A stretch of DNA of 15,089 bases, from assembly GCA_039806065.1 (NCBI GenBank), contig JBDKJS010000172.1, positions 1 through 15,089 of the forward strand, read 5' to 3'. The DNA is from JBDKJS01 sp039806065. Its GTDB lineage: Bacteria; Bacteroidota; Bacteroidia; AKYH767-A; 2013-40CM-41-45. The translations under genes and the position numbers were made by a program. Of the stretch, positions 1 to 6,494 are shown one piece after another. The notes below the pieces were generated by a model. It was not told where the DNA came from, ran no database searches, and saw only the letters and a program-made list of their open reading frames with translations. Each line of letters opens with the position of its first letter. Position 1 is the first letter of the stretch.

Positions 1-192
1 GAGGAGTGCTTTATTAACCTAAAAATAAAAAGAGTAAAAGATTTATTAAAAGTTGGAAATTTAAGTTTAAATGAAATAGCCTATCAATTGAACTATAGTA
101 GCACATCACATTTAAGCTCTCAATTCAAAAAAATTACCGGAATATCCACCACAGAATTTAAAAAAAATAACAATAGAAACTTTTATCTATAA
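1..192 (+). CDS. AraC-family regulator, C-terminal part (5' end outside window)
   Basis: An open frame enters from the window edge and stops with TAA at 190-192, giving 63 residues. It holds the second helix-turn-helix of an AraC/XylS DNA-binding domain: the segment LSLNEIAYQLNYSS followed by HLSSQFKKITGIS matches the usual 'IA..lgf.s..hfs..FKk..G.sP..fr' signature. The SNEIAYQLNYSS-type wording is typical of a small Bacteroidota AraC group found beside heavy-metal genes, whose N-terminal half resembles an HMA metal-binding fold instead of a sugar-binding domain; that half lies outside the window, so this is inference. It lies 84 bases upstream of the copper operon on the same strand and is the obvious candidate regulator of it. 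The frame is certain and the family clear; the length and sensor domain cannot be seen. Confidence 0.85.
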   Translation, partial: EECFINLKIKRVKDLLKVGNLSLNEIAYQLNYSSTSHLSSQFKKITGISTTEFKKNNNRNFYL

Positions 193-276
193 AATATCGT
201 GAAAATTACATACGCTATATTAGTGAATCAAAGAGTAAAATTGCATCATAAATAATAAATATAAATCTATAAATTC

Positions 277-996
277 ATGACTCATAAATACATATTGACA
301 AACATGACTTGCTCTGGTTGTGAGGCAAAGGTAAAATCAGCTTTACTATCCATTGAGAATGTAACATCAGTTGAAGTTTCAAAAGAAGAAAATTCAGCCA
401 CTATTACTATGAACAAACACATCTCAATAGCTGATTTACAAAAGGTATTACCTGAAAAATATAGAATTTCAGCTACTTACCACAACGAAACAGCAGAGCA
501 AGCAAAGAGTTGGCTTGAAAACTACAAACCCATTTTGCTAATCTTCTTTTACATCTCACTTGTTTCAAGCATTGTTTCAATTCAGCACTCACAATTCAGT
601 ATTCACCATTTTATGAATGTTTTTATGGCAGGTTTCTTCTTAGTGTTTTCGTTTTTCAAATTACTAAACCTGAAAGGTTTTGCAGAGAGTTATGTAATGT
701 ATGATGTGCTGGCAAAGCGTATTCCCATGTGGGCTTATGTGTATGCCCTTATTGAATTAGGTTTAGGAATTGCCTACACAATCAACTTCAATCCGTTCAT
801 TACAAACCTTACAACACTAATCGTAATGAGTATTAGCATCATTGGCGTTTTGCAAAGTGTGTTGAACAAAAAGAAAATCCAATGTGCCTGTTTAGGTGCA
901 GTATTCAATTTGCCCATGAGCACCGTTACCATTATTGAAGATGCTTTGATGATAGCTATGAGCGGCATAATGTTATCACAATTTTTAATCAATTAA
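277..996 (+). CDS. HMA domain fused to MauE/DoxX-like membrane protein
   Basis: A 239-residue protein. Residues 1-68 form a heavy-metal-associated (HMA) domain with the metal site MTCSGC (C12, C15). From about residue 83 come four hydrophobic segments (about 84-103, 113-131, 152-170, 178-196) and a last one near 217-236, resembling the MauE/DoxX-like redox membrane family, with the CACLG cysteine motif at 203-207 before the last segment. There is no signal peptide, so the HMA domain is expected on the cytoplasmic side. Likely role (inference): accept Cu(I) or another thiophilic metal in the cytoplasm and couple it to a membrane step or thiol redox reaction; MauE relatives take part in disulfide/thiol maturation. 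First gene of the operon; the next gene starts 11 bases downstream. ATG at 277 is the only sensible start; no Shine-Dalgarno is visible, as usual for Bacteroidota. Confidence 0.85.
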   Translation: MTHKYILTNMTCSGCEAKVKSALLSIENVTSVEVSKEENSATITMNKHISIADLQKVLPEKYRISATYHNETAEQAKSWLENYKPILLIFFYISLVSSIVSIQHSQFSIHHFMNVFMAGFFLVFSFFKLLNLKGFAESYVMYDVLAKRIPMWAYVYALIELGLGIAYTINFNPFITNLTTLIVMSISIIGVLQSVLNKKKIQCACLGAVFNLPMSTVTIIEDALMIAMSGIMLSQFLIN

Positions 997-1007
997 ACTA
1001 AAAAAAC

Positions 1008-1511
1008 ATGAAAAAAATAATTTTAATACTCAGCATAGCCTTTATTGCTCAAATAGCAACGGCACAGATTACCAAAGGCACCTTACAAGCAAGTGGCTTA
1101 ACTTGCAGCATGTGCAACCTAGCTATAAAGAAAAGTTTAGAAAAAATATCATTTATTGATACCATAGTACCGAACGTAGAAACAGCATCTTACGAATTAA
1201 CATTTAAAGAAGGAACATCTGTCAATCTTCAAGAAATAAAAAACGCTGTTGAAAAAGCTGGCTTCTCAGTAGCTCAATTAAGTTTTACAGTAAATCGAAA
1301 AAGTCTTGAGAACCTTAACAACAACACATTTACAATTAACGGTTTTACCTATAACATAATTAGTAGGCTACCAATAAATAAAGCCAACGGAACCCCCAGT
1401 TTTTACATTACCGACAGGGGTTTTTTGAGCGAAAAGAAGTACAAAAAATTTAAGAGTGCCAATAAGATTAGTGAAAATGAATTAATCATCAACATTGCGC
1501 AACTTTTATAA
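1008..1511 (+). CDS. Secreted HMA-domain protein
   Basis: A 167-residue protein with a signal peptide at residues 1-19 (hydrophobic core, cleavage expected after ATA before Q20, a frequent Bacteroidota pattern). Residues 24-95 form an HMA fold with the metal site LTCSMC (C33, C36). The C-terminal 70 residues are not recognised; they are rich in lysine and asparagine and have no cysteine. The likely job is to bind Cu(I) in the periplasm and pass it on, perhaps between the membrane HMA-MauE protein encoded just upstream and the oxidase or lipoprotein encoded downstream (inference). The gene begins 11 bases after its upstream neighbour, and its stop codon is separated from the next ATG by one base, so translation is probably coupled. 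Confidence 0.8.
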   Translation: MKKIILILSIAFIAQIATAQITKGTLQASGLTCSMCNLAIKKSLEKISFIDTIVPNVETASYELTFKEGTSVNLQEIKNAVEKAGFSVAQLSFTVNRKSLENLNNNTFTINGFTYNIISRLPINKANGTPSFYITDRGFLSEKKYKKFKSANKISENELIINIAQLL

Positions 1512-1512
1512 A

Positions 1513-2319
1513 ATGAGGATTTACTATTCTATCATACTTCTTTTTGTAATTAATACGCTAAACGCTCAAGAACTGTTTGTTTTTACCGAGCCAGCCAGCA
1601 ATATGGCAAAAGGCAACTTAGGCTTTCGGATGATGAACAGTGTAATGAAAGAAATAGTGGGCAATGGCTATAATACACATTTGATGCCTGAAGTTATGTA
1701 TGGTATAAGCAGTAAATGGATGATTCATGCTGCATCTTTCATAAGCAACCGAAACAGCTCTTATGTGGCCGAAGGTGGCTCATTTTATGTTAAACATAAA
1801 TTCTTGAACAGCGATGATGTGCAAAAACACTTCCGTATGGCTGCCTTTGCACGTTACAGTTTTAATAATGCCGACATCCATCAAGATGAAATAAATTTAA
1901 TAGGACATAATTCGGGTTACGAACTTGGAATTAATGCAACACAACTTTTGCATAAAGTGGCCATTAGTGGTGGTCTAAGTTATTTGCAAGCCTTTAATAA
2001 TGGTTCGAAATATGAGTTTCCGAAAAGCCAATCTAACCAAGCAATGTATTATACCCTGTCTTTTGGTAAACTAATGTTGCCCAAAAAGTATAAAGACTAC
2101 AAACAAACCAACGTTAATTTAATGTGTGAGTTATTAGGACAGACATTAGTTCCCAACGGCAAAACATACCTTGACATAGCACCTTCTGTTCAATTTATTT
2201 TTTTAAGTAAAATTCGCTTAGACTTAGCTTATAGGCAGCAGTTGTTAGCCAACTTGCAACGTACAGCACCGAACGGCTTTGTGTTTAGGTTTGAGTATAA
2301 TTTTTTCAATATCTATTAA
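1513..2319 (+). CDS. Secreted barrel-like protein of the copper locus, function unknown
   Basis: A 268-residue protein with a signal peptide (residues 1-18, ending LNA before QELFVF). The mature part has alternating hydrophobic and polar residues, many aromatic residues, and ends FVFRFEYNFFNIY, which fits an outer-membrane beta-barrel or a related periplasmic beta protein. It contains no cysteine pair; the methionines and histidines scattered in the first half (for example HLMPEVMYG) could bind Cu(I), but this is speculation. I recognise it only as a protein type that occurs in Bacteroidota copper loci, without a defined function. ATG at 1513 is chosen rather than an in-frame TTG at 1495, because 1513 gives a clean signal peptide and starts one base after the upstream stop. 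Confidence 0.7.
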   Translation: MRIYYSIILLFVINTLNAQELFVFTEPASNMAKGNLGFRMMNSVMKEIVGNGYNTHLMPEVMYGISSKWMIHAASFISNRNSSYVAEGGSFYVKHKFLNSDDVQKHFRMAAFARYSFNNADIHQDEINLIGHNSGYELGINATQLLHKVAISGGLSYLQAFNNGSKYEFPKSQSNQAMYYTLSFGKLMLPKKYKDYKQTNVNLMCELLGQTLVPNGKTYLDIAPSVQFIFLSKIRLDLAYRQQLLANLQRTAPNGFVFRFEYNFFNIY

Positions 2320-2322
2320 TCC

Positions 2323-2418
2323 ATGCAAACAATAGCTAAAATATCAAACTTGGTAAGCGTGTTAAAATCAACACTAAAAATCATTCGCAATTTCTTCAAA
2401 AAAGATTGCTGCAAATAA
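2323..2418 (+). CDS. Putative 31-residue peptide with C-terminal KKDCCK
   Basis: A short ATG-to-TAA frame of 31 residues: a mildly amphipathic helix-like stretch (MQTIAKISNLVSVLKSTLKI) followed by a basic end, FFKKDCCK, with two adjacent cysteines. It begins 3 bases after the stop of the barrel-like gene and ends 27 bases before the next gene, so it fills what would otherwise be the only long gap in this tightly packed operon. The start spacing matches its neighbours. The adjacent cysteines suggest metal binding or a membrane-surface thiol peptide (inference). The alternative is a chance frame or a remnant of a larger gene; nothing in the sequence itself proves that it is translated. Confidence 0.5.
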   Translation: MQTIAKISNLVSVLKSTLKIIRNFFKKDCCK

Positions 2419-2445
2419 ATAGTTAACAATTAAATCAATAATTAA

Positions 2446-3297
2446 ATGAGAAATTCAATTCTTTCAATCGCAATGCTCACAACAGTATTCTTACAATCCT
2501 GTGTAGCACAAATCAATAACACCAAAACCGAATCCGTAAAAATTTACGGCAACTGCGGCATGTGCGAAACAAACATAGAAACAGCCGGAAACCTAAAAAG
2601 AACTGCCAAAGTAGATTGGAACCAAGACACCAAAATGGCAACACTTACATTCGACAGTACCAAAACCAATCAGGATGAAATACTGAAACGTATTGCACTG
2701 GCTGGTTACGACAGCGATAATTTTCTTGCCCCAGATGAAGCATATAACAAGCTACACGGCTGCTGCCAATATGAAAGAGCAGCTAAGAAAACTGCAATAG
2801 CTACAACAACTCCTACTATTACAAAAGATACAACAACAGTTGTAAATTCACCATCAGAAGTTGTGGTGCTGCCCTTGGCAGATGTTTACGCTGCTTACTT
2901 TGGTTTGAAAGATGCGCTAACCAAGGACGATGGCACATTAGCAGCAACAATAGCAAAAGAACTATTCAAAGCAGTCGATGCCGTGCCAATGGAAAAACTA
3001 AACAGTCAGCAACACACAATTTGGATGAAAAACATGAAAGATATTTCATACAATGCCGAACATATCAAAACCACAACTGAAACCGAACATCAGCGTGAAC
3101 ACTTTGCAAAACTTTCTACTGCCATGATTGAAGTAATGAAAATTATCAAACCCGACTTTACAGTTTACATTGATCATTGCCCTATGTTTAACAGTGGCAA
3201 AGGTGCTGATTGGCTTAGCAAAGAAAGCGGAATTAAAAATCCGTATTATGGCAACATGATGCTTACTTGCGGAAAAACCATAGATACACTAAAGTAA
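2446..3297 (+). CDS. HMA-DUF3347 lipoprotein
   Basis: A 283-residue protein. Residues 1-18 are a lipoprotein signal with lipobox LQSC (C19 would be lipidated), so it should be membrane-anchored in the periplasm. An HMA-like domain follows (about 30-95) with the site GNCGMC (C37, C40), then a second cysteine motif HGCCQYE (C106, C107), a Thr/Ala/Val-rich linker (about 112-138), and a DUF3347 domain (about 144-278) with its typical signature: HCPM (C245), WLSKE, NPYYGNMM and a final CG (C275). DUF3347 also occurs attached to CusB-type efflux adaptors, which supports a role in copper or silver handling. Likely role: accept periplasmic metal and deliver it to the oxidase or to a pump encoded elsewhere (inference). 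The next gene starts 2 bases after its stop. Confidence 0.85.
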   Translation: MRNSILSIAMLTTVFLQSCVAQINNTKTESVKIYGNCGMCETNIETAGNLKRTAKVDWNQDTKMATLTFDSTKTNQDEILKRIALAGYDSDNFLAPDEAYNKLHGCCQYERAAKKTAIATTTPTITKDTTTVVNSPSEVVVLPLADVYAAYFGLKDALTKDDGTLAATIAKELFKAVDAVPMEKLNSQQHTIWMKNMKDISYNAEHIKTTTETEHQREHFAKLSTAMIEVMKIIKPDFTVYIDHCPMFNSGKGADWLSKESGIKNPYYGNMMLTCGKTIDTLK

Positions 3298-3299
3298 AC

Positions 3300-4001
3300 A
3301 TGAAACAACTTATTGTAACCATATTAGTTTGCAGTGGATTTTATTCGATTGCACAGCAGGATAGCATTTATATAATTGGTGCTATGAAAGATGTAATGTG
3401 GAAAGGTGATTTAAAGGGAAGAATATTATTAGATTCCATTTCTCCAAAATTGCATGCATATGGTTTGGGTCCCTTAGAAAATTTAAAAGGTGAAATTATG
3501 CTTCTAGATGGTAAGTGCTTTGTTTCAAAATACGAAACTGACAGCACAGTAGCTGTAATTGAAGATTGCAATGTGAAAGCACCTTTTTTCGGTTATACCA
3601 ATATCAGTAGTTGGAGTAAAAGTAATATTCCAGATAGCGTATGCAACATATCTCAAATTGATGCATTTCTTGAAACAACCGTAGCAAAAAACAATCAGCC
3701 ATTTTTTTTTCAATTAGAAACTGAAATTACGGAAGCTTCAATTCATATTATGGATTTACCTAATGGCATTAAAGTAACCTCACCGCAAATGGCTCATGAA
3801 CATGGGCAAAAACACTACTTGATGAAAAACAAAAAAGTTATTCTGCTTGGTTTTTTCTCAACCAACCATCAAACTATTTTTACCCATCACGACACCTATA
3901 CCCACATGCACATAATAACTGATGACTATAAAATGATGGGGCACCTTGAAGATATAAAAATTAAAAAAGGAACAGCCAAATTACTTCTACCTCAATTCTA
4001 A
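3300..4001 (+). CDS. Secreted acetolactate-decarboxylase-like protein, probably not a decarboxylase
   Basis: A 233-residue protein with a signal peptide (about 1-18, SIA before QQ). The rest aligns along its length with alpha-acetolactate decarboxylase (AlsD/BudA, PF03306): IY...M...G...G near 23-40, LKGEIMLLDGK at 62-72, and near the end H202-x-H204 and H215 in THMHIITDDYKMMGH. The HxH-x10-H spacing equals that of the three zinc ligands of the known enzyme. However, the catalytic arginine located 49 residues before the first ligand histidine in known enzymes has no counterpart: the whole protein has one arginine, R41. The protein also stops at LLLPQF, before the position of the C-terminal catalytic glutamate. 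Extra histidines (HEHGQKH at 167-172, THHD at 195-198) surround the site. A metal-binding envelope role is therefore more likely than acetoin synthesis (inference). ATG 3300 is preferred to an in-frame TTG at 3267, which would overlap the upstream gene and hide the signal peptide. Confidence 0.75.
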   Translation: MKQLIVTILVCSGFYSIAQQDSIYIIGAMKDVMWKGDLKGRILLDSISPKLHAYGLGPLENLKGEIMLLDGKCFVSKYETDSTVAVIEDCNVKAPFFGYTNISSWSKSNIPDSVCNISQIDAFLETTVAKNNQPFFFQLETEITEASIHIMDLPNGIKVTSPQMAHEHGQKHYLMKNKKVILLGFFSTNHQTIFTHHDTYTHMHIITDDYKMMGHLEDIKIKKGTAKLLLPQF

Positions 4002-4007
4002 ATTTTA

Positions 4008-6260
4008 ATGAGATTCAAGTTTATTGCTCCATTTGTTATTTTATCTTTTGCATGTCTCCTTTCTAATGCACAACAAGTTAGAAGATACAATTTATATGTG
4101 CGTGACACCATCGTAAATTTCGCAGGCAAAGAAAAGCGAGCCATTTCCGTAAACGGGCAAATACCAATGCCTACATTGACGTTTACCGAAGGCGACACGG
4201 CAGAAATTTATGTGCATAATGAATTAGATGAAGAAACTTCACTGCACTGGCACGGTTTGTTTTTGCCAAACAAGGAAGATGGAGTTCCAAATCTAACACA
4301 AATGCCAATCAAGCCAAACACTACCCATATTTACAAATTTCCAATAATACAAAACGGCACACACTGGTATCACAGCCATTCAGGATTGCAGGAGCAAATT
4401 GGTATGTACGGCAACTTTGTAATGCTTAAAAGACCGAATGACCCAACACTTAGAATGGGAATTGACGATTTGCCAAGCCTACCTATTGTTTTAAGTGAAT
4501 GGACTAATGTAAAACCAGATAACATTCATAGAATGTTGCACAATGCCAATGACTACCCAGCTTTGAAAAAAAATTCAGTTCAAAGTTATGCCGAAGCCAT
4601 AAAAACAAGTCATTTTAAAACTAAACTAAAAAACGAATGGAAGCGAATGATGGCAATGGATGTAAGCGATGTCTTTTACGAAAAAATATTGATGAATGGT
4701 AAGCCAAGTACCGCTATAAAAAACATTGACGGCAAGGAATTAAAAGCAGGCGATAAAGTTCGTTTACGAATTGCTAACGGTGGTGCTTCCTCATATTTTT
4801 GGCTCACCTATGCTGGTGGAAAAATTACCGTGGTAGCCAATGATGGTAATGATGTTGAACCCGTTGAAGTGGACAGATTAATTATTGCCGTTTCTGAAAC
4901 TTACGACTTAGTTGTTACCATCCCTGCTGACAGCACAGCGTATGAGTTTTTAGCAACCACTGAAGACCGTACAAATTCAGCATCAGTTTACATTGGCAAT
5001 GGCATCAAACAACTTATTTCACCCTTGCCAAGATTGAAATATTTTGAAGGAATGAAAATGATGAACGACATGACGAAAATGAATGGTGAGTTAGACGATA
5101 TGGGAATGCAAATGAGTTTGAATCAAATGGACATGAATGTGGTAATGTATCCTGAAATTACGGGCGAAGCGACTGAAAAAACAAATAAGCATGGGATGAA
5201 TATGGATAGCGACCCAAACAGATACAATGCAAATGCTTTAGCAGATATAGTAACACTTAACTATGCGATGCTAAAATCTACACAAAAAACTACACTTCCC
5301 AAAGATTCACCTATAAAAGAATTGAAATTTGAACTTTCGGGGAATATGAACCGCTATGTGTGGAGTTTAGATAATAAAGTTGTTTCTGAAACGGATAAAA
5401 TTTTAATAAAGAAAGGCGAAAACATTCGCATGATAATTTACAACGGTAGCATGATGCGACACCCCATGCACCTGCACGGACACGACTTTAGATTACTCAA
5501 CGGACAAGGTGAAAATGCACCATTAAAAAACATAGTGGATATTATGCCAATGGAAACTGACACTTTGGAGTTTAATGCCAATTCAGAAGGTGATTGGTTT
5601 TTTCATTGCCATATTTTATACCATATGATGAGTGGAATGGGTAGAGTTTTTTCATATGAAAATCAAGCGCCAAATCCATTAATCCCCGATCCAAAATTGG
5701 CTCAACGGAAACTTTTTGCAGATGATAGGAAATTTCATTTTATGGCAGAAAATGACTTTGCTTCCAATGGAAACGATGGAATGGCAATGCTACAAAATAC
5801 ACGTTGGAGCATGGGCACAGAATGGCGTTTGGGATATAATGACATGCACGGTTATGAAACAGAAACACATATAGGAAGATACATTGGAAAAATGCAATGG
5901 TTAATGCCATTTATTGGGTTTGATTGGCGATACCGAAAATTAGGAATTGACGACCATGAAACAAACCTCCTTGGACAAACGAACACAAAAGACAATAGAA
6001 CACAATTAAGTGTAGGCATAAATTACACCCTACCAATGCTTATAGTAGCACAAGCCGAAGTTTACCAAGACGGCAATATTCGTTTACAACTTATCCGAGA
6101 AGATATACCGATTCTCAAAAGATTAAGAGCAGGTTTTAGGGTCAATACCGACAAAGAATTTATGCTTGATTTACGTTACATCGTAAATAAAAACATGGGC
6201 ATTCGCACCCATTACGATAGCGATATGCAGCTTGGAGCAGGTTTTAATTTCTTGTTTTAA
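4008..6260 (+). CDS. Multicopper oxidase (CopA/PcoA type) with C-terminal CopB-like barrel
   Basis: A 750-residue protein with a signal peptide (about 1-21, SNA before QQV). Three cupredoxin domains span about 25-555. All four copper-ligand motifs are present: LHWHG (H80, H82), HWYHSH (H122, H124), HPMHLHGH (H485, H488, H490) and HCHILYHMMSGM (H533, C534, H535, H539, M544), so type 1, 2 and 3 copper centres should all form. A methionine-rich insertion (about 349-405: MKMMNDMTKM, MGMQM, HGMNMD) is typical of Cu(I)-oxidising CopA/PcoA enzymes. Residues from about 575 to 750 are an extra domain with beta-barrel patterning (MGTEWRLGY, PFIGFDWRYR, LSVGINYTLP) ending GAGFNFLF; it resembles the CopB/PcoB outer-membrane barrel. 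Likely role: oxidise Cu(I) to Cu(II) in the periplasm, perhaps tethered at the outer membrane. It begins 6 bases after the previous gene and is the last gene of the operon. Confidence 0.92.
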   Translation: MRFKFIAPFVILSFACLLSNAQQVRRYNLYVRDTIVNFAGKEKRAISVNGQIPMPTLTFTEGDTAEIYVHNELDEETSLHWHGLFLPNKEDGVPNLTQMPIKPNTTHIYKFPIIQNGTHWYHSHSGLQEQIGMYGNFVMLKRPNDPTLRMGIDDLPSLPIVLSEWTNVKPDNIHRMLHNANDYPALKKNSVQSYAEAIKTSHFKTKLKNEWKRMMAMDVSDVFYEKILMNGKPSTAIKNIDGKELKAGDKVRLRIANGGASSYFWLTYAGGKITVVANDGNDVEPVEVDRLIIAVSETYDLVVTIPADSTAYEFLATTEDRTNSASVYIGNGIKQLISPLPRLKYFEGMKMMNDMTKMNGELDDMGMQMSLNQMDMNVVMYPEITGEATEKTNKHGMNMDSDPNRYNANALADIVTLNYAMLKSTQKTTLPKDSPIKELKFELSGNMNRYVWSLDNKVVSETDKILIKKGENIRMIIYNGSMMRHPMHLHGHDFRLLNGQGENAPLKNIVDIMPMETDTLEFNANSEGDWFFHCHILYHMMSGMGRVFSYENQAPNPLIPDPKLAQRKLFADDRKFHFMAENDFASNGNDGMAMLQNTRWSMGTEWRLGYNDMHGYETETHIGRYIGKMQWLMPFIGFDWRYRKLGIDDHETNLLGQTNTKDNRTQLSVGINYTLPMLIVAQAEVYQDGNIRLQLIREDIPILKRLRAGFRVNTDKEFMLDLRYIVNKNMGIRTHYDSDMQLGAGFNFLF

Positions 6261-6435
6261 TTCTTTATTAAATATAATTTGTAAGCTACTTAGGTATTAG
6301 GAATGAAATTAGTGTATTATATTAAGGCCTATTTAACTAAATATCGCCTCACGGCAAATACGCCCCCGATAGAGGCAAGTAGCTTGTGGCCAAACTTGTT
6401 TGGGCACAACTACTGCCGAAAGCGGGAAATGGCGC
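6261..6435. other. Non-coding junction with inverted repeats between copper locus and pnp
   Basis: I see no convincing gene here. Three inverted repeats lie in a row: GGC-C-TATTTA-AC-TAAATA-TC-GCC (6326-6348), a small GGC...GCC (6353-6364), and a long imperfect hairpin at 6374-6417. In the last one, GGCA, GTAG, TTGTG and CC(AAA) on the left arm pair with their complements on the right, interrupted by single unpaired bases at 6378 and 6383 and a G/G mismatch at 6389/6404. The stretch from about 6345 to 6435 is clearly richer in G and C than the copper operon before it. No T-run follows the long hairpin on either strand, so it is not a standard terminator. A structured 3' UTR, a repeat element or the scar of an insertion are all possible. 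Confidence 0.5.
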
Positions 6436-6475
6436 AAAAAAAATCCAGCTTGACTAATGTGCTAAGCTGGATTTT
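6436..6475 (-). terminator. Intrinsic terminator downstream of pnp
   Basis: Perfect 12-base arms AAAATCCAGCTT (6440-6451) and AAGCTGGATTTT (6464-6475) enclose a 12-base loop. Read on the - strand, the hairpin is followed by further T residues (complement of the A-run 6436-6443), the classic intrinsic terminator form, 19 bases past the pnp stop. On the + strand the T-rich arm end may also stop transcripts coming from the copper operon, so it could act in both directions. Confidence 0.85.
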
Positions 6476-6494
6476 AGTGAATTGTAGAATTGTA

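Noticed and set aside
193..276. Promoter of the copper operon
   Set aside because: TATATTAG (216-223) and TAAAATTG (236-243) each differ from TAnnTTTG at one base and neither has a TTG at the right distance; not strong enough to call in such AT-rich sequence.
1495..1512. TTG start giving a longer version of the barrel-like protein
   Set aside because: It would overlap the previous gene and add MRNFYK before a signal peptide that is complete from ATG 1513.
3267..3299. TTG start giving an 11-residue extension of the decarboxylase-like protein
   Set aside because: It lies inside the DUF3347 gene and would put charged residues before a good signal peptide starting at ATG 3300.
6331..6417. Integron attC site
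   Set aside because: The hairpin has unpaired bases on one arm as in attC, and ATTTAAC fits one core box, but I find no matching GTTRRRY partner on the other side, and no integrase or cassette array is in view.
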